Origin: Persicaria tinctoria
Lineage: Eukaryota; Streptophyta; Magnoliopsida; Caryophyllales; Polygonaceae
Assembly (NCBI GenBank): GCA_037127255.1
Contig: JBANSL010000008.1
Coordinates: 6,162,896 to 6,226,895, forward strand
Reading direction: 5' to 3'
DNA length: 64,000 nt
Below are positions 28,595 through 38,118 of the stretch, in pieces. The position numbers and the translations under genes were made by a program. Position 1 is the stretch's first letter; the number at the start of each line of letters is the position of its first letter. Under the pieces are notes generated by a model that was given only the letters and a program-made list of their open reading frames with translations, was not told the DNA's origin and searched no databases.

Positions 28595-29236
28595 TCATCC
28601 CATCTTGATCGATTGCTTCTCAATGAATCCCACAAGCTTGGATAAACCATAAGTGACACCCATGGCCACCCATCCACCGGCCAGCATCCGCAGCGTCGAT
28701 TTCACTGGAGATGACCGGCCTAGCGTCGCAGCCAACCACCCGAAACCAATCAAAGAAGCACTCACCATCACCACCACGACACATATCCTCACTATGTAGT
28801 CATGTAAGAACGCCCCCAACAACGGCACACAGGCTCCCGTCGCGAATGACACAGCCGACGCGGCCGCGGCCTGAAAAGGTCTCGGAAGGTCTCGCATCCT
28901 CTCCGCGAGGTCCTCACGGGACCCGTTTTTCGCCTTGTTCTCTCGGATCAGCCGAGAGAGCTCGATGTCGTATTGAGAGGAGACGGATACGAACTCGCCG
29001 ATGCCCATGCTAAGGGCACCGGCGAGTAAGCCAATGGCCCCCGTGAGGACCATTGTCTTCAGCTCCCTTCCAAGGGCGCCGATGCCTATGATAAGGGAGG
29101 CGGTCGAGAGGAGGCCGTCGCTTGCGCCCAAGACGGCGGCGCGTAGCCATTGTGCCCTCTCGGACCTGCTTGAAACGGTGCTTTCGACATCGATGGTTGC
29201 CATGGAATTATAGGTAGGGATCGAGGGGGTTTTCAT
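28595..29236 (-). CDS. Vacuolar iron transporter-like protein (VIT/CCC1 family, VTL type)
   Basis: Intronless 213-aa membrane protein. RAAVLGASDGLLSTASLIIG (about residues 31-50) is the family's first transmembrane helix with its conserved Asp-Gly. Further helices are MVLTGAIGLLAGALSMGIGE, FVSVSSQYDIE at the helix end, then AAAASAVSFATGACVPLLGA, ICVVVVMVSASLIGFG and MLAGGWVAMGVTYGLSKLVG: five in all. The hydrophilic loop between helices 2 and 3 is short, as in plant nodulin-21-like VTL proteins, which lack the long metal-binding loop of true VIT1. The likely role is moving iron (or manganese) into the vacuole or restricting cytosolic iron. The first ATG gives MKTPSIPTYNS; the internal MATIDVES is an alternative start. 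A TATA box lies 55 bp upstream. Confidence 0.93.
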   Translation of the reverse strand: MKTPSIPTYNSMATIDVESTVSSRSERAQWLRAAVLGASDGLLSTASLIIGIGALGRELKTMVLTGAIGLLAGALSMGIGEFVSVSSQYDIELSRLIRENKAKNGSREDLAERMRDLPRPFQAAAASAVSFATGACVPLLGAFLHDYIVRICVVVVMVSASLIGFGWLAATLGRSSPVKSTLRMLAGGWVAMGVTYGLSKLVGFIEKQSIKMG

Positions 29237-29694
29237 GCGAGGAGCAAGCTAGCTAGGTTTCGATAAAAAAAAGCACAGTTTAGTTGGGTTTATATTTATA
29301 GACGTGAAGAGGGTTGGTGAGGATATAAACTACATCGTGCACGAATATATAATTTCTCTTCTAGCGTACGTACATAGCTAATGCCTAATGTATAAAATTG
29401 TAGGCAATGTAATAAGCAATATGAATAAATATCGGATGCATTGTAATTTGATACCTAATTATGTCGAGTATATACTGTTCGGGAAAAAAGTTAGTTTATT
29501 ATTTAGGTATACTTTGTAAGAATAATTAAAAAAATATACAATTACGTGTCTTCATCCACTTGTACTGTACCTTTTTTTTGTTTTTTTTTGTTGTATTTTC
29601 TATTTCTGTGGTATATTTAGATGACTTGCCGTCTACCGACTTTGTCGGCCTCTTGAGGTACGGGCCTGCCCGGCCTCGAATTATTTCCTAATAA
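29237..29694. other. Upstream DNA of the VIT-like gene
   Basis: Promoter region of the iron-transporter-like gene, then AT-rich DNA. No other gene was seen. Confidence 0.4.
29291..29298 (-). promoter_or_regulatory. Probable TATA box of the VIT-like gene
   Basis: Minus-strand TATAAATA, 55-62 bp upstream of the first ATG, in the context GTCTATAAATATAAAC. The spacing suits a short leader. Confidence 0.6.
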
Positions 29695-30933
29695 AATAAA
29701 ATTACAATTACGGGCTTCGAAAGGAAACACTCTCTCTAAGCGTAACCTAGTTGTCCGCCGCCTCATCAACTCTAAGCATCCACAAGGCTCCGACCACCAC
29801 CTGATCCACCTCCACAGCCCGGCCTCCCGCTTCACAAGTCACGCTTCTCTTCATCAACTTCATAGCCCCCACTAGGCTCACCGACCACCACCTAGTCCAC
29901 CTCCTCAACCCGGCCTCCCGCTTCTAAAAGCTTCACCAGCCACCCTGCCTTTAGCTGCTCCGCATATAGTGTCGTCGCTGTCGTATTGCTCTATAGGTTG
30001 TATCCTTGATCCTCGGTCGCTGCTCCAGCTCTTTCCGTCACTCATCGACTGCACTCTCACCAAGCTTGGGGTGCATCCCCGCCATCTTGGCCCACCTCCG
30101 ATGGCTTCCATGTACCTCGGTCGCTGTGACACTTGGCCCACCGCCGTTTTGAGCCATTCGGTTCCCAAGTTTTCATTTCACCTCCAGGGGCGTGCTTCTT
30201 CTTTTGGGAGCACCGGTTTTACTCTCTCCATGTTTTCCGCCACCGTCATATTTTTAGCGTTGGATCTACGTTGTTTTTTGCCATGTTTTGGCGAACCAAT
30301 CTCAATCCGTTTTTCTGTCTCGATGCCTTTTTTTATTGTTATTCACTTTCTCTGCTTTGGCCTGTTTTCATTCGCCTCTATTTTGACTAGCTAGTAGTCG
30401 CTCACGATCTTGTTATCGCCCATGAGGGTTTGGGATGGGTTTGAGGGTTTTAATGGACAATCATTTGGCTTGGAGTCGGGTTTGTGTGTGGGTTGATGTG
30501 CATTGCTATTCTTGTTGTGTTGCAGGCTTCTTTGAGCGGTGTTTGATTTGTCATATTCGATGACGTCATGGATGTGCGTTGACATCTGATGACTCTTTTG
30601 ATTCCATAATCTGAGGTGTCTCCTGATGGTTCCCCAAAGTTTCTTTGTACGCGCGTCGTCCATTTGACCGATCGCTTCGTTTCTTGTTGGCTTGTGATTT
30701 TTAGTGTAGGATGACTTGCACATTTTCTTTGTAATTTTATTTCTATTATTTGTTTATGTAAAATTTCCTTTTCGTCTTTTGCTTCAGTCATTTGCTTCTG
30801 TTATTTGTCTTCAGTTGTACATGATGGTTAGTGTCCATCCACCGGCTTGTCCGCTCTCTTGATTTCTCTAGGCTAACTTGTCTAGGGAACCGAATTCTTA
30901 TCTTGTTTCCAAAAAAAATAAAATTATAATTAC
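29695..30933 (+). mobile_element. Retroposed insert with 17-bp target-site duplications
   Basis: AATAAAATTACAATTAC at 29695-29711 and AATAAAATTATAATTAC at 30917-30933 (one mismatch) bracket a 1205-bp insert whose right end is a short A-run (30911-30916). The left part starts CTCTCTCTAAGCGTAACC and is C-rich, like a plant leader; it contains a 91-bp duplication (CGACCACCACCT at 29791 and 29882). The open frame 29969-30394 has no recognised domain. It could be an internally deleted LINE or a retrotransposed transcript. Confidence 0.6.
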
Positions 30934-31152
30934 TATTAATAAATACTTGTTAATTTTTTTTTAAAAAATAAATATTTTATAGAATTTTTATCAACTTTAT
31001 ATATAAATAATAAAACACATATTTTTGCTAAAATAAGGTATGAAAAAATCTAGTGGCCCCAAAGTTGGCAATTCAAATACATGAGCATTGGGTGACGTAT
31101 ATAAGGCATCATGGAGAGAAATTAACCAGTCCGGATCCTCTACAACATTCTT

Positions 31153-31248
31153 TAAATAGGTAAATAAAGAGCGGTCATTCCGGGAATCGAACCGGGGACC
31201 TATGTGCACTACCCACAAGTCATTTCCGGTGAGTCATTCTGGAATGGT
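31153..31248 (-). mobile_element. tRNA-derived SINE, copy A
   Basis: On the minus strand: CATTCCAGAATGACTCACCGG (A-box region), then GTGGGTAGTGCACATAGG, B-box GGTTCGATTCCCGG, and GACCGCTCTTTATTT. The same order and spacing occur at 34961-35052 and 36641-36732. Confidence 0.65.
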
Positions 31249-31250
31249 TA

Positions 31251-31800
31251 AAAACTTTGGTAGGGTAAACTTTTTATAGTGACTGGCTCCACCGCTTCGC
31301 GGCCCCATACCCCATAAACCCCTTTCGGGATTTTTTGAGGAGGCTCAGTACCACTTTCGCAAAGTGCGATCTGCGATCGTAACATCACCTACCTGCACGT
31401 GGACCACTTCACCACTTCGGCTTGGCTCTACGGATTAGTATACACCGCTTGGTCATACGCGCTTGTGAGAATTAATATAGTCCAAATGCACCAAGTGAGA
31501 TTCGAACCTGAGACCTCTCCTTTTGGGTACCTCATTCTTACCGCTAGAGCAATAGGTCATTGGTAAAACTTTGGTAGGGTAAACTTTATATAGTGATTGG
31601 CCTCACCGCTTCGCGGCCCCATACCCCATAAACCCCCTGCGGGATTTTTTTGAGGAGGCTCAGTACCACTTTCGCAAAGTGCGATCAACGGTCGTAAGCT
31701 CACCTACCTGCACACAAACCACTTCACCACTTCAGTTTGGCCTTACGGATTAATATAGACCGCTTGGTCGTACACGCTTGTGGGAATTAATATGGCCTAT
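31251..31800. repeat. Two tandem copies of a GC-rich repeat, period about 314 bp
   Basis: Copies start at 31251 and 31565. Both contain ACTTTGGTAGGGTAAACTTT, CACCGCTTCGCGGCCCCATA, GAGGAGGCTCAGTACCACTT, the small hairpin CACTTTCGCAAAGTG, and CACCACTTC followed by ACCGCTTGGTC. The two differ by scattered substitutions. The first copy is followed by the SINE-like piece at 31480-31562. Confidence 0.85.
31480..31562 (-). mobile_element. SINE-like tRNA-derived piece
   Basis: The minus strand reads CTCTAGCGGTAAGAATGAGG (A-box-like) then GGTCTCAGGTTCGAATCTCA (B box). It is a different family from copies A-C. Confidence 0.45.
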
Positions 31801-32043
31801 GGTCGAATCTCACAATTTTAGAAAAATAAAAAATACATTTTCTTGAATAATTGATATTTTATTTATCTAAATTATAAAAATGTAATTTTTTAAGATATAA
31901 ATTTATAAACACATCAATATAAGAGTATAGAACGTAAAAATAGTTTTTTTAAAAAAAAATTTCGTTGTAAATTCATAGTCAAAATAATTAAGTGTTGCAT
32001 CGAGGGGTGCGGGGAATGTTGTAGAGGATCCGGGCTGGGAATT

Positions 32044-32511
32044 AACCATGAATAAATATCGGTTTACACTTTACAGTCTTTACACCAACAAAAAATAAAA
32101 CAAATAAATAAATATCATCCAAGGCAGTTCAACACCAATACACGGAAGTCAAGTGAATCAAGTCAATCATGAAAAAATTCTAGGTCAAAGACAATGTTGA
32201 GATTCGACCATAAGCTCATGAAGACAACACTATCGAAAAGAATGAGAAGACTTCGAGAAGGGCGTTGAATTCAGAGGGAGTATACATGCACTGCACTCTT
32301 TTTCCCGTGATCAGGTTTTGTCCCACTGGATTTTACTTACAAGGTTTTTAACGAGTCAGTATCACCAAAGTGTATCGCATGTCATTTGTATTTTCCTTTG
32401 TCCTAGTTTTGGTCCCATTGGGTTTTTTAGGTGAGGTTTTTAATATGACAATTTTGTAATATTAGTGATGTATATCCCATGAGAAGTGTTATAATATTAT
32501 TATATGTTTGA

Positions 32512-32515
<4 letters not shown>
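32044..32515. other. Intergenic DNA
   Basis: No gene seen. Near-repeated GGTTTTTAACGAG/GAGGTTTTTAATATG phrases at about 32341-32450 suggest old repeat sequence. Confidence 0.3.

Positions 32516-32592
<77 letters not shown>
32516..32592. repeat. (TA)n microsatellite
   Basis: About 38 uninterrupted TA units, directly abutting the left end of the next element. Confidence 0.98.
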
Positions 32593-32594
<2 letters not shown>

Positions 32595-34656
32595 TTGGGT
32601 CATGTGTTAACAAGCCTTATTGTGTTTTGTGTTAACAAATCTGAGCCTTTGATTGATTGAAATGGGTGGCTGAAAATATTTGACAATTTTGCCTTTTTCT
32701 TTAATTAAAAATCAATGGGACCCACTTCTTTCCTTCCCCACTTGTTGAATTATGCGCGTGTGTTGTACACTTTTTTTGTGGCGTAACATTTTTGGGTGGA
32801 GTAACGTTTTTTTTGTGGTGCATTGTTTGAACTATTCGATAAGGTGATAAAAAATATTCGTTAACTTATACTTATTATTCGTTAGATAATATAAAAAGAG
32901 TTGGTCAATTTTGCAACTATTCGCTAGGTTAATAGTAATTATTCGCTAAATTAATCGTTATTATTCATCCGTAAAGAGGAGTTATCATTTAGATAATAGC
33001 AAAAGGGTTGATCAATTTTGCAATTATTCGCTAGATTGATAGTAATTATTTGCTAAGTTGATAGTAATTATTCGTTGGGTTGGAAGAGTATTTAAATGTA
33101 ATTCTTGATTTCCCACATCTAATTAACCAAATACATATGAATAATTTTGTATTATCAACGAATAGAAACTATGAACTTGCCGAGTATTGACTCTGAACAT
33201 AAAATAATAACTAAATAGTAAGGAATAACTTATCTCATTCCATCGAATATTTATTGCATACCAATGAATAATTCCTTATTCTTGATCGAATAACAAGGAG
33301 AATCATGAGCAACCGCTAATCTATATACAATAATTCCTTATTCTTGATCAAATACATATGAATAATTTTATATTATCAAATAATAGAAACTATGAACTTG
33401 CCGAATAGTGACTCTACATGAAATAATAACTAAATAGTAACGAATACTCTATCACATTCCATCGAATATTTATTGCATACCAATGAATAATTCCTTATTC
33501 TTGATCGAATATTAGTTGCATACCAATGAATAATTCCTTCAAGCTATGCTCTAAGGTTACAAACTCATCATGTACCTTGGAGATCCGATGAAATCGAATA
33601 CAGATTGAACAACAATTCAGGAAGAAGAAAACAAGAGTTACACAAGATTGAGCAACAATCGAACACAGACTGATCGCCGCCTACCTGTTCGTGGCCCTCG
33701 CTCGCAATCGGAGATTGCCGTCGCAGATCCTAGGGTTCGCGAGATTGGCATCCGAGTTCTTCCTCTGCAATTGGAAATTGCCTCATCCACCGATCCCGAA
33801 CCGCCATCGCCAATCGCCTTCGCCTGGGCTCAAGATGTTCTTCATCCCGAAAAACTGCCGACGATCAAGAGAAATCAAATACACAATTAATCTGAACAAC
33901 AGACCAAGTGACCAAGAGAAATCAAATACGCAATAGACCAAGAGGAATTGATAAGAGAAGTACGCAATTCATCTGAATAACAGACCAAGAGAAATCAAAT
34001 ACGAAACGATTTGAGATTTAAATAGTACGCAATTGATACAGTCAATCAATCTGAACAACAGACCAAGAGAAATTGATAAATTGAAGAACGCAATTCATCG
34101 CATTGGAGCCTGGGATCGGAGGTGCGGCGAAGGGAGGAAGAGGGCGAGGGAGAATGGAAGCCTGAGGGCGGTGGCGAAGACATGGACGGCGCGCGATAGG
34201 AGGGAGGAAGGACAGGGCGCGATGGCGGAGGGTGGTGGCGGAGACAGGGCGGCGACGATAGGAGGAAGGAGAAGGAGAATCGAACAGATCGGGATGAAAT
34301 CGGAGGGAGGGAGGACCGAGGAGGAAGGACAGTCGCGATACTCCTTCGTGGCCCTCGCTCGCAATCGGAGGTTGCCGTCGGAGATCCGCCATGGGAGGAA
34401 GGAGGAGGATCGGGGAGGAAGAAGGAGGCGTCAATCTGGGCCATCGCTTCGCCTTTTGGAAATGACGGATTGCGGTTAGGGTTGGGATTGTGATACACGC
34501 GCTTTATAGAGTCATGGGGTGTGCTTTTTTTCTTTTTTATTTTCCATTAATAAAAATGATAGATTAATCACAGCCATTCAATTACACTAAATCAACGATC
34601 ATTATTTGTTAACACAAAACATGTTAAGACTTGTAAACATTTGATCCATACTCTAT
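32593..34656. mobile_element. 2 kb inverted-repeat element bounded by TA microsatellites
   Basis: The left end (GGTTGGGTCATGTGTTAACA, on to TGTTTTGTGTTAACAAAT) and the reversed right end (GTATGGATCAAATGTTTACA, on to TGTTTTGTGTTAACAAAT) match over about 48 bp. Outside lie (TA)38 on the left and about eight TA units on the right. Inside: AT-rich DNA with ATTATTCG motifs, a 221-bp tandem duplication, and a GC-rich block (33640-34480) where TTCGTGGCCCTCGCTCGCAA occurs twice (about 33689 and 34345). Open frames in the GC block run on both strands without domains. Microsatellite-flanked elements called Micron are known from rice; whether this belongs to them is inference. Confidence 0.65.
33131..33510. 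repeat. 221-bp imperfect tandem duplication
   Basis: Copies start near 33131 and 33352 and share ATACATATGAATAATTTT, ACTATGAACTTGCCGA, AACTAAATAGTAA, CCATCGAATATTTATTGC and ATTCCTTATTCTTGATC. Confidence 0.85.
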
Positions 34657-34679
34657 ATATATATATATGGGAAACCCTA

Positions 34680-34815
34680 TATGTGCTTGGAGGACAAGAC
34701 TTGTAATCCCTATAAATAGGGTTTATTGTTAACACTAATACACATCAGTTTCTCTTCTCTTCTCTCCATACCTCATTCTCTAATCTCTATTCTCTTTCGG
34801 TTTAACACAGTTAGA
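34680..34815 (+). mobile_element. LTR-like fragment
   Basis: GTAATCCCTATAAATAGGG followed by a pyrimidine-rich stretch with TTCTCTTCTCTTCTCTCC and CTCTTTCGGTTTAACA looks like the TATA/R region and 3' end of a Ty1/copia-type LTR. No second LTR or internal domain is nearby. The following 34838-34956 may be a decayed Stowaway half ending AACAGAAGTAG/TA. Confidence 0.4.
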
Positions 34816-34960
34816 ATGTTAGATCATTTTTATTATTATGGTCACTCCTTCATCATCCTACAAAATTAATTAAAAAGTTAATTTTATATAGTTTTTAACT
34901 CGTTAACAAAAATGTGCTGATAAATTAAGGGGCGTGTAGTTTTAACAGAAGTAGTATATT

Positions 34961-35052
34961 CCAATCATTCCGGAATGGCTCACCGGAAAGGACTTGTGGG
35001 TAGTACTCATAGGTTCCCGATTCGAACCCCGGACATGGCCGCTCTTTATTTA
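34961..35052 (+). mobile_element. tRNA-derived SINE, copy B
   Basis: CATTCCGGAATGGCTCACCGG with A box TGGCTCACCGG (34976-34986), ACTTGTGGGTAGTACTCATA, B box GATTCGAACCCC (35019-35030), then ATGGCCGCTCTTTATTTAT. Best-preserved copy of the family also seen at 31153 and 36641. Confidence 0.7.
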
Positions 35053-35355
35053 TCAAGTAGTAAATTCCAATCTTCTAGGATTAACTAACATTTTTAAAAT
35101 TAAATCGAAAAATAATAGTGTAGTTTAATTTCACGGTAATATATATTCTATGAATGTTTGTTTATAATTACTAAGAACCTGTTCGGCAAAAACTTATGGA
35201 AACTTTTCAACGCGATTTAAAAAAAATAGCTTTACAAAATATTATGGAATTTGCCACGTCAAACAAAAATTTACCTTTTTAATCTATTCATTCTTAAAAT
35301 TTTGATATATCACTAGAATTTCAAACTAGTTCTATTATCCGTCTGTTACGTGGCT

Positions 35356-36060
35356 TTATTGTGTTGGTGATCGCTTTGATGTGTCCCCTTCTATTATTAC
35401 TCTTCGAAATCCTTTTCTGATTGCTTGCTCCATACCTGTTTGAATAGCAATAGCTTCAGTTTGAATGACGGAGCCTTTGACAGTTTCCTTGTAAAACATA
35501 TCAATGACATGACCCCGGGAATCCCGAGCAACCCCTTTCACATGGCAAGCGCATGTGGGATTAACCGAGCCATCCACATTGATTTTGTAGACAACCCCTG
35601 GTGGTCTACTCCATTTAGCTTTAGATCTCTTATTTGTAGTTTTATTCATCTGCTTATCATTTTCAGTTTGGGTCCAATCAAAGATGTTTCCAATTATTCT
35701 TCGAATGATATTTTATATCGGGGCTGGAGCTTTTTTCCTAAAGATAAGTTTATTTTTAATTTCCCAAATAGTTTGTCAGATGAAAACTAGTTCCTCAAAT
35801 TTTTTGTTTCCAAAACGAATTTCATCTATATTAAAAGGGTGGGAATCATGTATATTCATATGTTTGAAGTATTTTCCTGTTTGTAGTTCAAAGTGGTCAA
35901 TTATTTTCCTGATGAAAAGACAACTTCTCATTAAGTGTTTCGCATCTTCTTCCGCTTGATTGTAAAGACTACACTGACTGGGAACTCGATTGACGTATTT
36001 ATTAAGCATTTGATTGGTAGAAAGACTATCTACCATAATTTTTCACGTAAAACTTCTTAT
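35356..36060 (-). mobile_element. LINE fossil (zf-RVT and RNase H)
   Basis: Minus-strand reading: 35776-36036 encodes part of a zf-RVT region (VPSQCSLYNQAEEDAKHLM, RSCLFIRKI), and 35356-35649 encodes the start of an RNase H domain (VYKINVDGSV, GVARDSRG, VIQTEAIAI, VIIEGDTSK), truncated at its C-terminal end. Frame changes and lack of RT show a fragment, distinct in sequence from the LINE at 3700-6165. Confidence 0.8.
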
Positions 36061-36154
36061 TCTAGGAGGTAGATTTATCTTCCAAATCGTGGACTTGTTT
36101 CATAAAATGGCTTAAGTACATCACCGTTACACAGAAGCAAACTAAGCGGCAAAC

Positions 36155-36258
36155 TTTATAGCTACGGGTACGAAGTACATAAGATAGCACTGTTACTAAC
36201 TTCAATTTTATAGCTACGAGTACGAAGTACATAAGATAGCACTATTACTAACTTGAAT
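36155..36258. repeat. 52-bp tandem duplication
   Basis: Copies start at 36155 and 36207: TTTATAGCTACG.GTACGAAG, then TACATAAGATAGCACT.TTAC. The 380 bp that follow, to 36640, are AT-rich and show no gene. Confidence 0.9.
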
Positions 36259-36640
36259 TATTATAATATAATTATCCACATGGATGATATTGGATGGTCT
36301 TACTTTAGGAAAAAAACATCAATTTTTTTTTTTAAAAAAAGAGAGATTAGAAAAAAGCCTATACATTGCAACATAGTACAGCCTAAATTATTCTTGAGAA
36401 CATGAAATTCCTTGAGAAAGAAACATCAACCATTCATCATTAAAGTTAAGCTTAGATTCATAGCCACATCAGTCATATTATTTTTCATTTAAGACCTTTT
36501 TTTTTTTTACTTCATATCATATTTCACTTTCAATTTCTTTTCTTAGTTAGAATCCATTTAGAATAAAGTATATATGGTCACATATATATTGATTTAAAAA
36601 TAGAGATTATTGACGGTCCAAAACTTTTGTTGAAATTGTA

Positions 36641-36732
36641 AATATAGAGTGGCCATATCTATGGTTCGAACCGGGGGGACTTTTGGGTACTACCCGCAGG
36701 TCCTTTTCAGTAAGCTATTCCGGAATGATTGG
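36641..36732 (-). mobile_element. tRNA-derived SINE, copy C
   Basis: The minus strand reads CATTCCGGAATAGCTTACTG, GGACCTGCGGGTAGTACCCA, B box GGTTCGAACC, then ATGGCCACTCTATATT. More diverged than copy B. Confidence 0.65.
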
Positions 36733-37084
36733 TCCAGAACTTTTCGCTTCAATGGCATTGACATTTATATAAGATAAATGTATCAAACATTAAAACGAAG
36801 TTATCAACAAAAAACTGTAATGGGTTTCCGAAGTAAGGTGTGCCCCATGCCCCTCCCTATAATCATCACTAAGGATGGTAACGTTTCTACTAAACTATGC
36901 AAGAAAATTGTTTGGTAAAAAGTATGCGTCTATAGGTGATCAATATATACGTACAAATAGGTATATTATGTAATTTCAATGATAAAAAATATTACTCGGA
37001 AAAATATTTCAATGATGAAAACTATATAAAATGTTCTTTCTTTTTTTACGGTTTTTTAAAAACAATTCAATACTTATTAATTGT

Positions 37085-37350
37085 AAAAAAATATGCTCCT
37101 CGAGCTTAAATGGGTTCATCCAAAACATGAATATCCAAATCTAAAGAGAAAACAAAATTAGCAAGCGAATCCGCCACCCTATTACATTTCCGAAAATATG
37201 ACCAAATCTCACAATCCAGTTCCTGACCAAGAAGCCTTGGCACCGCAATACCAAGCTAAATAAGGAATGAGTGCGTCCACCCCCTTTTGCAGTAATTCAA
37301 GAACCGCCCTTGAGTCAACTTTCACATGTCACCGTTGCAATCCCAAGGTT
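37085..37350 (-). pseudogene. LINE RNase H fossil
   Basis: In shifting minus-strand frames: DSRAVLELLQKG, then ELDCEIWSYFRKCNRVADSL plus ANF, matching the VESDS, I.H..RE.N and ADxLA blocks of retroelement RNase H. Frameshifts and stops show it is dead. The interval 36733-37084 before it is AT-rich without features. Confidence 0.6.
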
Positions 37351-38118
37351 TGCGGCAAAATTAAAGAAACTTGAGGTAAACATTTGTGCATTTAATATGT
37401 ATGTTTTTTCACAAATGAACCAAATTAAATGTGTAAATAATTTCTCAAATATCAAAAGAAACACGAGCTAGCAAATTGCATTATATTCTTAAAGTATGAA
37501 GTAATATCAGTAGAAGATTATCATGCAATTTCAAACAATTTCTTCCTTTTAGATTTCCATTAATGGTTGTTTGTGATTGAACTTCATGTATATGATTTTC
37601 ATGGAAGAAATTGAGTAGCTCATGTTACAGCCATTTGAATGACATCGTAGAAACATAACTCAAGTACAACCAAAATATTATACGATCTTGTAAAAATGTT
37701 ATTTGCTCCGAAGTCGTCTTTCAAATATTTTTCCTTAATGATTTTCACCCAGAATGGTTCGGTGAGATCACCGCAACAACAAAGCTGAAAGCCTGAAACT
37801 GAACTAAAGCCAATCAATTCAAATTCAATTCATATATGAAATTACAACAACAACAAAAAAACGCTCTCAAAGCTGAATGATCAACCGCCTTCCAAGACCT
37901 ACATTTGATCAAAATCTTCAGCCCCAACCAAAACTACAGTGGGATTTTACTACATAGCCACTCCATCCACATCTTTGGATAGATGAACACAAACAGCCGT
38001 AAAACTACAAATTCGTAGTTCTTTCTTGAGCGAAATCAATTCAAATGGTAGCTTCCAAATGTGGGGGAAAAAAGAAGGATTTCTGAAGAGCCATATTCAA
38101 GAATATAAGGGAGAATTG
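37351..38118. other. Intergenic DNA and 3' UTR of the deSI-like gene
   Basis: No gene seen. The right part (about 37850-38118) is probably the 3' UTR of the minus-strand peptidase gene. Confidence 0.4.

Larger units (their letters stand above)
31126..32043. mobile_element. Composite element with inverted ends (918 bp)
   Basis: Left end CAGTCCGGATCCTCTACAAC plus ATTC (31126-31150); the right end 32019-32043 is its reverse complement with one or two differences. AATTAAC lies immediately outside on both sides (target duplication, slightly offset). Inside are a tRNA-derived SINE, two copies of a GC-rich repeat and another SINE-like piece. No transposase. Superfamily unknown. Confidence 0.6.

Noticed and set aside
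29969..30394. 141-aa open frame
   Set aside because: Inside the retroposed insert, with no recognisable domain and overlapped by other equally long frames.
34033..34479. 148-aa Arg/Gly-rich open frame
   Set aside because: Lies in a GC-rich block open in several frames on both strands, inside a transposon-like element; no domain or start context.
34838..34956. Possible seventh Stowaway MITE ending AACAGAAGTAG/TA
   Set aside because: The left end pairs poorly with the right end; only a decayed half at best.
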